A DNA stretch of 64,000 nucleotides from Novosphingobium pokkalii (GCF_014652855.1 NZ_BMZP01000016.1:46424-110423); one strand, 5' to 3'. Shown: positions 8,036 through 15,991, counted from the stretch's first letter. Program-made: numbers and translations. Notes: generated from the letters alone by a model not told the origin.

Positions 8036-8566
8036 TCACGACAGGCCGTCGATCGCCGCCCAGCCCTGCACCCGCCCGCCGCGCGGCAGGCGGCGCGCCG
8101 CGCGTCGCGTCATCCCGCCCAGGGCCAGAACCGGGCACGGGCTCTGCCGGGCCAGCAGCAGGAAACGCACCATGCCCAGCACCGGGGCGCCGGGATGGCT
8201 GCGCGTGGGCAGCACCGGGGACAGCAGCACGGCATCGGCACCCGCCCGCGCCGCCGCGCCGATTTCCCGCAGCGAATGCGCCGTGGCCAGTCGCAAGCCG
8301 CCGCCAGCAAGCGCGGACGGCGCTCCATAGTGCCCCTGCGCCCCGCGCCCGCACGACGCCCCGGCCGCGATCAGGGCCACGCCACGGCTCGCCGCCTGCC
8401 GCCGCAACGCGGCCCAGCGACGGCGGCGCTCGGGCGCGGACAGGTGGTAATGGCGAAAGACCAGCGCACTGCCGCGCGGCAGGCGCGCCAAGGCCCGGTC
8501 GAGCACGGCATCGTTGCGCGCATCGCTGAGCAGGACCAATCGCGGCACGGGGTAGCGCTTTGCCAT
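8036..8566 (-). CDS. ThiE/TenI-type thiamine phosphate synthase-like protein
   Basis: This is a 176-residue TIM-barrel protein of the thiamine phosphate synthase/TenI superfamily. The recognisable part is the second half: LATAHSLREIGAAARAGAD (the HS loop), VLLSPVLPTRSHPGAP (the phosphate-binding GPxxxTxxK-like strand) and PVLALGGMTRRAARRL, ending in GWAAIDGLS. It is shorter than true ThiE (~210), and no thi genes are nearby, so it may be a TenI-like paralogue and not the biosynthetic enzyme. It diverges from the YggS-like gene with only 22 bases between start codons, so their promoters must overlap. An in-frame GTG lies two codons upstream of the chosen ATG. Confidence 0.7.
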   Translation of the reverse strand: MAKRYPVPRLVLLSDARNDAVLDRALARLPRGSALVFRHYHLSAPERRRRWAALRRQAASRGVALIAAGASCGRGAQGHYGAPSALAGGGLRLATAHSLREIGAAARAGADAVLLSPVLPTRSHPGAPVLGMVRFLLLARQSPCPVLALGGMTRRAARRLPRGGRVQGWAAIDGLS

Positions 8567-8573
8567 GACCACG

Positions 8574-8579
8574 CTATAG
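8574..8579 (+). promoter_or_regulatory. -10 element for the YggS-like gene; transcript probably leaderless
   Basis: GCTATAGC fits the alphaproteobacterial -10 consensus. The ATG at 8589 lies nine bases downstream with no Shine-Dalgarno sequence between. I see no convincing -35 box at 16-18 bases, so the promoter is tentative. Confidence 0.35.
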
Positions 8580-8588
8580 CACCGCGCC

Positions 8589-9254
8589 ATGACCGGACCA
8601 GAGCATCCCCACTTGAACGACATCCGCGCCCGCATCGACCAGGCCGCGCGCATCGCCCGCCGCAAGGCCGAGACGGTGACGCTGGTCGCCGTGTCCAAGA
8701 CCCACCCGGCCGAGGCGATCCGCCCGCTGATCGCCGCCGGGCAGACCGTGTTCGGGGAAAACCGCGTGCAGGAAGCCCAGGCCAAGTGGGCACCGCTGCG
8801 CGAGGAACATCCCGAGGTTGCGCTGCACCTGGTGGGCCAGTTGCAATCCAACAAGGCCGAAGACGCGGTGGCGTTGTTCGATTGCATCCACTCGCTCGAT
8901 CGCCCCTCGCTGCTGACCGCGCTTGCCCGCGCGATGGACAAGACCGGCCGCCGCGTGCCGCTGTTCGTGCAGGTCAACATCGGCGCGGAAGAGCAGAAGG
9001 GCGGCTGCGCCATCGCCGACATGCCCGCCCTGCTGGACGAGGCACGCAAGGCAGACCTGCCGGTGATCGGCCTGATGTGCGTGCCCCCGGCCGGGATCGA
9101 GGCCGCGCCGTTCTTCGCGCTGCTCGACAAGCTGGCCGGCGACCACGGCCTGGCTGGCCGCTCGATGGGCATGAGCGAGGATTTTGAAACCGCGATCCAG
9201 CTTGGCGCCACCCACGTGCGCGTCGGCTCTGCCCTGTTCGGCGCGCGCGCCTGA
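8589..9254 (+). CDS. YggS/PLPBP-family pyridoxal 5'-phosphate-binding protein
   Basis: YggS-family proteins bind PLP without a known catalytic turnover and keep cellular vitamin B6 and branched-chain amino acid/2-oxo acid pools in balance. The 221-residue protein has the PLP lysine in LVAVSKTHPAEAI, then GENRVQEAQAKW, LHLVGQLQSNK, FVQVNIGAEEQKGG, GLMCVPP, SMGMSEDFETAI and the closing VRVGSALFG. All are standard family landmarks in the expected order, and the length is typical. It starts leaderless or nearly so, divergent from the ThiE-like gene. It is unlinked to cell-division or pyrroline reductase genes, which are its neighbours in some other bacteria. Confidence 0.93.
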   Translation: MTGPEHPHLNDIRARIDQAARIARRKAETVTLVAVSKTHPAEAIRPLIAAGQTVFGENRVQEAQAKWAPLREEHPEVALHLVGQLQSNKAEDAVALFDCIHSLDRPSLLTALARAMDKTGRRVPLFVQVNIGAEEQKGGCAIADMPALLDEARKADLPVIGLMCVPPAGIEAAPFFALLDKLAGDHGLAGRSMGMSEDFETAIQLGATHVRVGSALFGARA

Positions 9255-9361
9255 ATGCGTCGAATGCCGCGCAGGGCAATGCTTAGCGCGGTGCCCAGCC
9301 AGCCCTAGGCATTCATGCGCAGGCAGCCGTTCAGCCTGCTCCATCCGCCCTGGCCCTAAGG

Positions 9362-10774
9362 ATGCGCAGTGGCGCCGGCATCCGCGTGGATGCGGGCGAC
9401 GGCGCGGTGTCGACCGGGCCGGGTCTGGATCGGAACGGGAGCCCTGCGCGCGTGGTGAATGAGCGACGGCATGTCTTGCGTCGACTGCGCCTTCCGGGAA
9501 TCGGAAGCAGCGAACGCCAGCGCCTGGGCTTCATGTACAATGGCGCCATCGCGTTGCAGGGCCTGTCGATCGCCATGGTGGCGGTGCACGACCTGCTCGA
9601 TCGCATCGAGGGCACCAGCAGCGACCGCCTGCTGATCCTGGCGGTGGTGCTGCAAGTGGCCGTCGTCGCTTCGCTGCTGGGCTTCCGCGCGATCCTCATC
9701 GCCAATCACAACCACGAGCAGCACATGCGCGCCGATTCCGAAGCGGCACGGCGGCGCACGGCCGAACTCTTTGCGATGACCGACATGCTCCAGGCGGCGG
9801 AAACCAACGAGGAAGCCGGCGCGGTGCTGATGGTCACGGCGCGGCGCCTGCTCGGCGGCTATGGCGCCGCGCTCTATGTGCTCAACAATTCGCGCGATCG
9901 GCTGGACCTGGCGCGGCAGTGGGATTTGCCAACCGGATACCTCGCGCCCGATTCGCTTGCCCCCAGCCATTGCTGGGCGCTCAAGCGGGGCAAGGCCCAC
10001 GTCAACGCGCCGGACGAAGGCGGCCTGTGCTGCGCACACCATGGCGGCGCCAATGCCGTGCTGGAAATCCCGATGATGGCCGGGGGCCAGGTGCAGGGCC
10101 TGCTGATCCTGGCGCGCAGCGGTGCCCCGCCGGAAGGCGACTGCACTGAAGAACTCGCCAACTTGCGCCACCTCGGCACGGCGCTGGCGGACTCCATGTC
10201 GCTGGCGCTATCCAACATCGCCTTGCGCGATCGGCTGCGCACGCAGTCGCTGCGCGATCCGCTGACCGGGCTCTACAACCGTCGCTACATGGAAGACACG
10301 CTGGAGCGGCTGCTGGCGCTGTCGCACCGCTCGGGCAATCCCACGGCCGTGATCATGATCGATCTCGACAACTTCAAGGATCTCAACGACCGCTATGGCC
10401 ACGCCAAGGGCGATGCCGTGCTGCGCGACGTGGCGGCGCAGATCGTCGGCACGCTGCGGCCGACCGATGTGGTCTGCCGCTATGGCGGAGAAGAGATCAT
10501 TGCCATCCTGCCCGATTGCGCGCTGGCCGATGCCGTGACCAAGGCCGAACAGATCCGCCTGCGCGTGCAGGGCGTCACCGACATCCAGGGCTGCCCCGTC
10601 AGCGCCTCGCTGGGCGTGGCGGCCATGCCGGAAACCTCGGTGCGCGGGGAGGAACTGATCCCGGACGCAGACGCATCGCTCTATCTCGCCAAGGCATCGG
10701 GCAAGAACTGCGTGTTCGCGGCCGAACGCGTGACCTCGGGCCTGACGGTCGCACGGGTCGGCGAGAAGGGATAG
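9362..10774 (+). CDS. Membrane-bound GAF-GGDEF diguanylate cyclase
   Basis: This protein is predicted to make cyclic di-GMP from two GTP. The 470-residue frame has two membrane helices (~60-77 and ~89-113), a coiled linker, a GAF-like sensor (~140-300) and a GGDEF domain (~315-465). The active-site loop is GGEEI at 375-379, not GGEEF, and the metal-binding IDLDNFKDLNDRYGH is intact. An inhibitory-site motif RPTD (366-369) lies five residues before it, so product inhibition is expected. The start is uncertain: the ATG at 9362 follows a CTAAGG box by one base, and the first ~50 residues are not conserved-looking, so an internal start (for example the Met at residue 58) is possible. It converges with pyk. 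Confidence 0.87.
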   Translation: MRSGAGIRVDAGDGAVSTGPGLDRNGSPARVVNERRHVLRRLRLPGIGSSERQRLGFMYNGAIALQGLSIAMVAVHDLLDRIEGTSSDRLLILAVVLQVAVVASLLGFRAILIANHNHEQHMRADSEAARRRTAELFAMTDMLQAAETNEEAGAVLMVTARRLLGGYGAALYVLNNSRDRLDLARQWDLPTGYLAPDSLAPSHCWALKRGKAHVNAPDEGGLCCAHHGGANAVLEIPMMAGGQVQGLLILARSGAPPEGDCTEELANLRHLGTALADSMSLALSNIALRDRLRTQSLRDPLTGLYNRRYMEDTLERLLALSHRSGNPTAVIMIDLDNFKDLNDRYGHAKGDAVLRDVAAQIVGTLRPTDVVCRYGGEEIIAILPDCALADAVTKAEQIRLRVQGVTDIQGCPVSASLGVAAMPETSVRGEELIPDADASLYLAKASGKNCVFAAERVTSGLTVARVGEKG

Positions 10775-10814
10775 CGCGAGCGGCTCTTGCGCCCGCGCCG
10801 ATCACGTCCATGTT

Positions 10815-12290
10815 TCAGTCGCCCTGGTGATGCTTCAATTCGTCCCCGGTAAGGGTGACGACGTGCAGCAGGTTGGTCGCGCCCGGGGTGCCAAAGGGAA
10901 CCCCGGCCAGCGCCACCAGCTTTGATCCGGCGGTGCCGAAATCATGGCGAAGCGCCATGCGCTTGCCCTTGGCGATCATTTCCTCGAAGCTGCCGATGTC
11001 CTTGGTGTTGACCGCATGGGCGCCCCACAGCAGGCCAACCTTGCGCGCCGTCTTCTGGCTGGGGGTGAGCACCAGCATCGGCACGCCCGGCCGTTCGCGC
11101 GCCACGCGACGGGCGGTGGAGCCCGAGCCGGTGAACACGATGATCCCGGCGATCGGCAGAGTCTGCGCGATCGAAGCGCAAGCTTCGGCCAGGGCGTCCG
11201 CCGTGGTCGGATCGGGCAGCGTCTCGATGAAGTGGACGCGCGCGGCATAGCCGGGATCGCTTTCCACCTGCACCGCAATACGGTTCATGATGCTCACCGC
11301 CTCTTCGGGCCAGGCGCCCGCGGCGGTTTCGGCCGAGAGCATGACCGCGTCGGCGCCGTCATAGACCGCGTTGGCCACGTCGGACACTTCGGCGCGGGTC
11401 GGCGTCGGCGCCTCGATCATCGATTCGAGCATCTGCGTGGCGACGACCACCGGCTTGCCCTGGCGACGCGCGCTTTCCACGATGCGCTTTTGCAGCGGCG
11501 GCACTTCTTCGGGGTTGAGCTCCACGCCCAGGTCACCACGCGCCACCATGATGCCGTCGGACAGCTCGATGATCTCTTCCAGGCGCGAAATCGCCGCCGG
11601 CTTCTCGATCTTGGCCATCAGCGCGCCATAGCCGCCCATCAGGCGGCGCGCTTCGGCCACGTCTTCGGGGCGCTGCACGAACGACAGCGCGATCCAGTCG
11701 GCGCCCTGCTCCACGGCAAAGGCCAGGTCGCGACGGTCCTTTTCGGTCAGCGCCGGCACCGGCACCACCGCGTCGGGAACGTTGACGCCCTTGCGATCGG
11801 AAATCACCCCGCCAACTTCAGCCGAGCACAGAATCTCGTTGGCGTCGGCGCGGATCACCCGCAGGCGCAGCTTGCCATCGTCGATCAGCAGGCGCTGGCC
11901 CTTTTGCAGGATGCCGAACAGTTCGGGATGGGGCAGGCAGACGCGGTTTTCATCGCCCGGCTCGGGATTGCGATCGAGCGTGAAATGGCCCGAATGGCGG
12001 ATCACCGCGCGGCCTTCCTTGAACGTGCCCACGCGCAGCTTCGGCCCCTGGAGGTCGCACAGCACGGTGATCGGACGCTTCACCTTCGCTTCGAGAGCGC
12101 GGATGTTGGCGATCGTTTCGGCGTGGATGGCGTGTTCGCCGTGGCTCATGTTGACGCGGAACGCATCAGCGCCAGCGCGGAACAGCTTTTCCAGCATTTC
12201 CGGCGAGCGGCTTGCCGGCCCCACCGTGGCGAGGATCTTGACCTTGCGTTCGCGCTTGTCAGGGCTCTTTCCCTGGTCAGGCTGGGCCAT
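10815..12290 (-). CDS. pyk: Pyruvate kinase
   Basis: Pyruvate kinase converts phosphoenolpyruvate and ADP to pyruvate and ATP. The 491 residues begin with a basic tail, then KILATVGPASRSPEMLEKLF and FRVNMSHGEH. CDLQGPKLRVGTF and the catalytic MVARGDLGVELNPEEVP follow, then KPVVVATQMLESMI with PTPTRAEVSDVANAVYDG. The C-terminal allosteric domain is complete. A GAGGAG ribosome-binding site precedes the ATG at 12290, and a promoter is visible upstream (12343-12371). In sphingomonads the Entner-Doudoroff pathway is usually the main route into this step. The DUF1244 gene diverges from it. Confidence 0.97.
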   Translation of the reverse strand: MAQPDQGKSPDKRERKVKILATVGPASRSPEMLEKLFRAGADAFRVNMSHGEHAIHAETIANIRALEAKVKRPITVLCDLQGPKLRVGTFKEGRAVIRHSGHFTLDRNPEPGDENRVCLPHPELFGILQKGQRLLIDDGKLRLRVIRADANEILCSAEVGGVISDRKGVNVPDAVVPVPALTEKDRRDLAFAVEQGADWIALSFVQRPEDVAEARRLMGGYGALMAKIEKPAAISRLEEIIELSDGIMVARGDLGVELNPEEVPPLQKRIVESARRQGKPVVVATQMLESMIEAPTPTRAEVSDVANAVYDGADAVMLSAETAAGAWPEEAVSIMNRIAVQVESDPGYAARVHFIETLPDPTTADALAEACASIAQTLPIAGIIVFTGSGSTARRVARERPGVPMLVLTPSQKTARKVGLLWGAHAVNTKDIGSFEEMIAKGKRMALRHDFGTAGSKLVALAGVPFGTPGATNLLHVVTLTGDELKHHQGD

Positions 12291-12342
12291 GGTGCAACAA
12301 CTCCTCTTCCTATCGAACCGGGCAGGCTTTCAATCGCGCAGC

Positions 12343-12371
12343 CCTATGGCCTATGCTGGCCCAAAACCCAA
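12343..12371 (-). promoter_or_regulatory. Promoter of pyk
   Basis: Read on the minus strand, TTGGGT (12371-12366), a 17-base spacer and CATAGG (12348-12343) form a plausible housekeeping promoter. Transcription would start near 12336, giving a leader of about 45 bases with a GAGGAG ribosome-binding site. The plus-strand DUF1244 promoter must overlap this region. Confidence 0.4.
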
Positions 12372-12383
12372 GGGATGATAGCC

Positions 12384-12749
12384 ATGGATACGAATTCCCC
12401 CCTGCCCCAAACGGCCCAAAACGGTGCGGATGGCCTCGACCAGATCGACGATGCCGTGGCCGCCGCCGCGTTCCGCCGCCTGGTGCGCCACTTGCGCCAT
12501 CGCCACGATGCGCAGAACATCGATCTGATGGGCCTGGCCGGATTCTGCCGCAACTGCCTCGCTGACTGGATCGTGGAAGCCGGCGCCCCGCTCGACAAGG
12601 CCGCCGCGCGCGAAGCGATCCACGGGTTGCCCGCAGCAGAATGGAAAAGCCGCTACCAGACGCCGGCCACGCCCGAGCAACTGGCGCGGATGGACGAGAG
12701 CATGAAGCGCAACACCCCCGCGCATTCCCCCAGTGCCGGCGGTGCGTAA
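12384..12749 (+). CDS. DUF1244 family protein
   Basis: This is a 121-residue protein with the DUF1244 core. FRRLVRHLRHRHDAQNIDLM is followed by GLAGFCRNCLADWIVEA, with two cysteines of the FCRNC motif, then IHGLPAAEWKSRYQTPATPEQ. The family is small, helical, almost confined to Proteobacteria, and without an assigned function. The chosen ATG at 12384 has an AAGGGA ribosome-binding site eight bases upstream. An in-frame ATG three codons earlier lacks one. It sits between pyk (divergent) and gapR (same direction, own promoter). FCRNC could bind a metal or be redox active, but that is speculation. Confidence 0.88.
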   Translation: MDTNSPLPQTAQNGADGLDQIDDAVAAAAFRRLVRHLRHRHDAQNIDLMGLAGFCRNCLADWIVEAGAPLDKAAAREAIHGLPAAEWKSRYQTPATPEQLARMDESMKRNTPAHSPSAGGA

Positions 12750-12783
12750 GCCGGTTCGGAGCAATCTTTCCACAGGCGCGGCT

Positions 12784-12811
12784 TTGCCAGCATCGGCGCG
12801 GACGGCTATTT
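12784..12811 (+). promoter_or_regulatory. Promoter of gapR
   Basis: TTGCCA (12784-12789), a 16-base spacer and CTATTT (12806-12811) match the TTGnCn/CTAnnn pattern seen at other genes here. Transcription should start near 12818, leaving a leader of about 48 bases with a GGAG ribosome-binding site before the ATG at 12866. Confidence 0.5.
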
Positions 12812-12865
12812 GCCCCCGCCTGATGGCCGCCAAGGCCGCCCACTTAACAGATTCGGAGCATACCC

Positions 12866-13102
12866 ATGGCCGACGCCGCCGATGATCGCCTGCGCCTCTT
12901 GATCGAGCGCATCGAACGCCTGGAAGAAGAAAAGAAGGGCATCGGCGACGACATCAAGGATGTCTACAGCGAAGCCAAGTCGGCCGGCTACGACGCCAAG
13001 ATCATGCGCCAGATCGTCCGCCTGCGGAAGATGAAGCCCGACGACCGCCGCGAAATGGAAGCGATTCTCGACGTCTACAAGAACGCGCTGGGCATCGACT
13101 GA
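12866..13102 (+). CDS. gapR: GapR-family nucleoid protein (DUF2312)
   Basis: GapR is an alphaproteobacterial nucleoid-associated protein that clamps overtwisted AT-rich DNA and supports replication and chromosome segregation. The 78-residue protein is all helix and strongly charged: DDRLRLLIERIERLEEEKKG forms the coiled-coil dimerisation helix, followed by DIKDVYSEAKSAGYDAK and IMRQIVRLRKMKPDDRREME, the DNA-contacting lysine/arginine part. Length and motif order match the family throughout. It has its own promoter and is followed by a short GC hairpin (13110-13125). It converges with the CPBP protease gene. Confidence 0.93.
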   Translation: MADAADDRLRLLIERIERLEEEKKGIGDDIKDVYSEAKSAGYDAKIMRQIVRLRKMKPDDRREMEAILDVYKNALGID

Positions 13103-13192
13103 TTCCCTGCCGCTGACGCGGCGTGACGGCATCAGCCCTCTCCCCACCCGGCCCTCCACAGGATAGCCGGGTGCGAGGGCGGGCCAGCGCCG

Positions 13193-13900
13193 TCACCGCA
13201 TCAGCAGCGCTGCGGTCACCGCCACCAGATTGCCCAGCGCATGGGTGAGCATCGAGGCCGGCAGGCCGATCCGCACCCGCACGAAGCCGAAGACCAGCCC
13301 GGCCCATAGCTGCGGCAGCACCATCGGCACCAGCGCCAGCGTGATGCGCGGATAGTTGCCAAGGTGGAACAGCGCGAAAACCGCCGCGTGCAACACGAAC
13401 AGCGCCGGAAACGCCACCTCGAACCAGGCGGGCGTTTCCCGTCGCCGCAGCGCGAACCAGCCACCCGCTGCCCCCAACACCGACAACATTAGTACCAGCC
13501 AGGCCAGGGGATGGGCTGCGCCATCGCGGATCGTCGACAGCGCGCCTGCCGCTGCCAGCAGCCCGCCGAGCAGCACCAGCGCGCGCGGGCGGCCCGAGAG
13601 CCAGCCGCGAAATATGCATTCTTCCGCCACCGGGGCCAGGATCACGACCGTCGGCAACAGCAGCGTCGGCGGCAATTTGCCAAAGGCATCGGCGCCAGGC
13701 AGGCCCATGCCGCGCTGCCACAGGCCGATCAGCGGCATCAGCACGACCAGCCCGATCAGGTAGAGCAAGGTGGCGCCGCGCCACAGCGCCCAGCTTTCAG
13801 CACTGCCCAGCCCCATCGGGCGCGACCAGCGCGGATGCGTCAGGAACTGTGCGAGCGACTGGGCGGCGGGAAGCGAAAGGCGGACCATGGCCAGGGCCAT
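13193..13900 (-). CDS. CPBP family intramembrane glutamic protease
   Basis: The 235-residue membrane protein has six to seven hydrophobic segments and the Rce1/CPBP signature: APVAEECIFRGW (the EExxxR motif, near 90-101), FALFHLGNYPR (FxxxH) and SMLTHALGNLVAV (HxxxN). These residues build the active site of CAAX-type intramembrane proteases. In bacteria the family acts on membrane substrates, is linked in some cases to bacteriocin immunity, and mostly has no known target. It stands alone, convergent with gapR and divergent from yebC, so context gives no hint of its substrate. The ATG at 13900 precedes a short amphipathic N-terminus. Confidence 0.85.
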   Translation of the reverse strand: MALAMVRLSLPAAQSLAQFLTHPRWSRPMGLGSAESWALWRGATLLYLIGLVVLMPLIGLWQRGMGLPGADAFGKLPPTLLLPTVVILAPVAEECIFRGWLSGRPRALVLLGGLLAAAGALSTIRDGAAHPLAWLVLMLSVLGAAGGWFALRRRETPAWFEVAFPALFVLHAAVFALFHLGNYPRITLALVPMVLPQLWAGLVFGFVRVRIGLPASMLTHALGNLVAVTAALLMR

Positions 13901-13948
13901 ACCGGAGCAGGGATTAACGCCGCGTTTGCCGCATCGGCGCCTGCCCGA

Positions 13949-13976
13949 TTGCCGTTTTGCCCGGCTTGGTCTAGGG
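13949..13976 (+). promoter_or_regulatory. Promoter of yebC
   Basis: TTGCCG (13949-13954), a 16-base spacer and CTAGGG (13971-13976) match the pattern at purA and the aminotransferase. Transcription would start about 40 bases before the yebC ATG. A second such box on the other strand for the CPBP gene was not found. Confidence 0.45.
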
Positions 13977-14023
13977 GCGCAAGCAAACCCGCATTCCCAC
14001 CATCAGCCGCAAGAAGCAGATCC

Positions 14024-14767
14024 ATGGCAGGCCATTCCAAATTCAAGAACATCATGCATCGCAAGGGCGCGCAGGACAAGAAGCGCTCGGCGATGTTCTC
14101 CAAGCTCTCGCGCGAAATCACCGTCGCCGCCAAGATGGGCATGCCCGATCCGGACATGAACCCGCGCCTGCGCGCCGCGATCAACGCCGCCAAGGCGCAG
14201 TCGATGCCCAAGGACAACATCCAGCGCGCGGTCGACAAGGCCAGCAAGGGCGATGGCGAGAACTATGAAGAAGTGCGCTACGAAGGCTATGGCCCGGGCG
14301 GCGTGGCGATCATCGTCGAAGCGCTGACCGACAACCGCAACCGCACCGCCACCAACGTGCGCACCGCCTTTGCCAAGAACGGCGGCAACCTCGGCGCGTC
14401 GGGCGCGGTGAGCCACGGCTTCGAACGCCTCGGCCTGATCGAATACCCCGCCAGCGTGGGCGACGAGGAAAAGGTGCTGGAAGCCGCGATCGAAGCCGGC
14501 GCCGATGACGTGGAATCGGACGAAGACACGCACCAGATCTGGACCGCGATCGACAACCTGCACCCCGTCAGCCGCGAGCTGGAAAAGGCGCTGGGCGAAG
14601 CTGAAGCGGTGAAGCTGGCGTGGAAGCCCAACCTCAAGACCACGGTTTCGGCCGACGACGCGGCCACCCTGCTCAAGCTGATCGACGTGCTCGACGACGA
14701 CGACGACGTGCAGACCGTCTGGGGCAACTACGAAATCCCCGACGACGTGATGGAAAAGCTGGGCTGA
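14024..14767 (+). CDS. yebC: YebC/PmpR family DNA-binding/translation-associated protein
   Basis: The 247-residue protein starts MAGHSKFKNIMHRKGAQDKK, diagnostic for the family. It continues through AKMGMPDPDMNPRLRAAI, IQRAVDKASKG, YEGYGPGGVAIIVEALTDNR, TFAKNGGNLGASGAVSHGFE and the acidic C-terminal lobe. YebC proteins bind DNA and have been described as transcription regulators. More recent work also ties them to relief of ribosome stalling, so the exact role is debated. The gene directly precedes ruvC, the common arrangement in many bacteria (yebC-ruvCAB). A palindromic repeat (14801-14910) now lies between them. It has its own promoter. Confidence 0.95.
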   Translation: MAGHSKFKNIMHRKGAQDKKRSAMFSKLSREITVAAKMGMPDPDMNPRLRAAINAAKAQSMPKDNIQRAVDKASKGDGENYEEVRYEGYGPGGVAIIVEALTDNRNRTATNVRTAFAKNGGNLGASGAVSHGFERLGLIEYPASVGDEEKVLEAAIEAGADDVESDEDTHQIWTAIDNLHPVSRELEKALGEAEAVKLAWKPNLKTTVSADDAATLLKLIDVLDDDDDVQTVWGNYEIPDDVMEKLG

Positions 14768-14800
14768 TCGGGCCCGTGGACGCGCGGAATGCCTACCGAT

Positions 14801-14910
14801 CCTCCCCCGCCTGGCGGGGGAGGTGGCGGCCGCTAGGCCGTCGGAGGGGGCGCCCCCTCCACCACGCGCTTCGCACGCGGTCCCCCTCCCCCGCGCTGCG
14901 GGAGAGGATC
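14801..14910. repeat. Extragenic palindromic repeat (CCTCCCCCG..GGGGGAGGTGGC family), composite copy
   Basis: The element starts with the hairpin CCTCCCCCGCCTGGCGGGGG and continues AGGTGGCGGCCGCTAGGCCG and TCGGAGGGGG. A second hairpin half, CCCTCCCCCGCGCTGCGGGA, runs to GAGGATC. Related copies lie at 19525-19575 (minus) and 31313-31365 (plus). It fills the yebC-ruvC gap. Its last bases, GGGAGAGGATC, lie 8-19 bases before the ruvC ATG and seem to serve as the ruvC ribosome-binding site. Confidence 0.8.
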
Positions 14911-14918
14911 TGTTTTTC

Positions 14919-15395
14919 ATGATCATCCTCGGCATCGATCCCGGCCTCACCTGCACCGGCTGGGGCGTGGTGGCCAAGGCCGGCAGCCGGCTGAGCCACG
15001 TCGCCAACGGCCAGATCCGCACCGATGCCAAGGCCACCATGGCGCAGCGCCTGGTGGAACTGGACGCGGCGCTGACCGACGTGATCCTCACCCACCACCC
15101 GGATGAAGGCGCGGTGGAAGAAGTCTTCGTCAACGTGAACCCGCAATCCACGCTCAAGCTGGGCCAGGCGCGCGGCGTCGCCATGGTCAGCCTGGCGCGC
15201 TCGGGCATGCCCGTGGCCGAATATCCCACCAAGGTGATCAAGAAGGCACTGGTCGGTACCGGCGGCGCGGAAAAACAGCAGATTCAGCACATGCTGAAAA
15301 TCCTGCTGCCCGGCGTGAAACTGGCCGGCGAAGACGCTTCCGATGCACTGGCCGTGGCGATCACCCACGCCAACATGCTGGGCAGCCATCGCTGA
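14919..15395 (+). CDS. ruvC: Crossover junction endodeoxyribonuclease RuvC
   Basis: RuvC resolves Holliday junctions by paired cuts, working with RuvAB. The 158-residue protein has the four catalytic acidic residues in the expected spacing: D7 (GIDPGL), E67 (GAVEEVFVN), D139 and D142 (EDASDALAVA). VNPQSTLKLGQARGV and the basic AEYPTKVIKKALVG loop are also present. The start is the ATG in TTTTTCATG, with GAGAGGA upstream derived from the adjoining repeat. It is followed at 50 bases by a deaminase gene and then ruvA on the same strand, so ruvC-deaminase-ruvA probably form one unit. Confidence 0.96.
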   Translation: MIILGIDPGLTCTGWGVVAKAGSRLSHVANGQIRTDAKATMAQRLVELDAALTDVILTHHPDEGAVEEVFVNVNPQSTLKLGQARGVAMVSLARSGMPVAEYPTKVIKKALVGTGGAEKQQIQHMLKILLPGVKLAGEDASDALAVAITHANMLGSHR

Positions 15396-15445
15396 TCGGT
15401 CTTTCGGGCCGGGAACACCCTGCCCCGCCCGGCGTAGCAGCGTTC

Positions 15446-15946
15446 ATGAACATCGCCGCAACCGACGACGCCTGGATGGCCCGCGCCATTGCCCTTGCCA
15501 TTCGCGAAAAGGGCGACGATCCCGCGAACACGCCGATCGCGGCGCTGGTCGTGCGCCAGGGCCGTCTGGTGGGCGCCGGCGTCAACCGCACGGCCGAGCA
15601 TTGCGATGCCACGGCCCATGCCGAGGTGGAGGCACTGCGCGCCGCCGGGCACGAAGTGGGCGACATGAAGATCGACGGGGCCACGCTCTACACCACGTTG
15701 CAGCCCTGCGGCATGTGCACGATGGCCGCGATTTGGGCGGGGATCACGCGCATCGTCTATGGCGCCGGGCGCGACCAGGTGCACAAGATGTATTTCGAGG
15801 ACCGCCACCTCTCGACCGTCGATTACATCCGCGATGCCTTCAAGGACGACCTCACGCTGGAGGGAGGCGTGGCCGCCCATGCCTGCGCTCGGCTCTATTA
15901 TGGCCCGCACGACAAGGTTCCCGACGAGCAGCAGGCCAATACTTGA
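15446..15946 (+). CDS. Zinc-dependent cytidine/deoxycytidylate-type deaminase family protein
   Basis: The 166-residue protein carries the zinc-binding deaminase motif: H58-A-E60 (TAHAEVEAL) and PCGMC at 87-91, where C88 and C91 bind zinc and E60 shuttles the proton. The rest (IAALVVRQGRLVGAGVNRT near the N-terminus, WAGITRIVYGAGRDQ after the second motif) fits the guanine/cytosine/tRNA adenosine deaminase superfamily. It is not TadA: the region after PCGMC lacks the usual TadA pattern, and the C-terminus has an extra DYIRDAFKDDLTLEGG. The base or nucleoside it acts on cannot be told. It sits between ruvC and ruvA in the same direction, an unusual insertion in the ruv operon. Confidence 0.82.
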   Translation: MNIAATDDAWMARAIALAIREKGDDPANTPIAALVVRQGRLVGAGVNRTAEHCDATAHAEVEALRAAGHEVGDMKIDGATLYTTLQPCGMCTMAAIWAGITRIVYGAGRDQVHKMYFEDRHLSTVDYIRDAFKDDLTLEGGVAAHACARLYYGPHDKVPDEQQANT

Positions 15947-15991
15947 ACGCCGGTTGCGCCTGGAAAAGTTCCCTGCCATAGGGAACAAACC

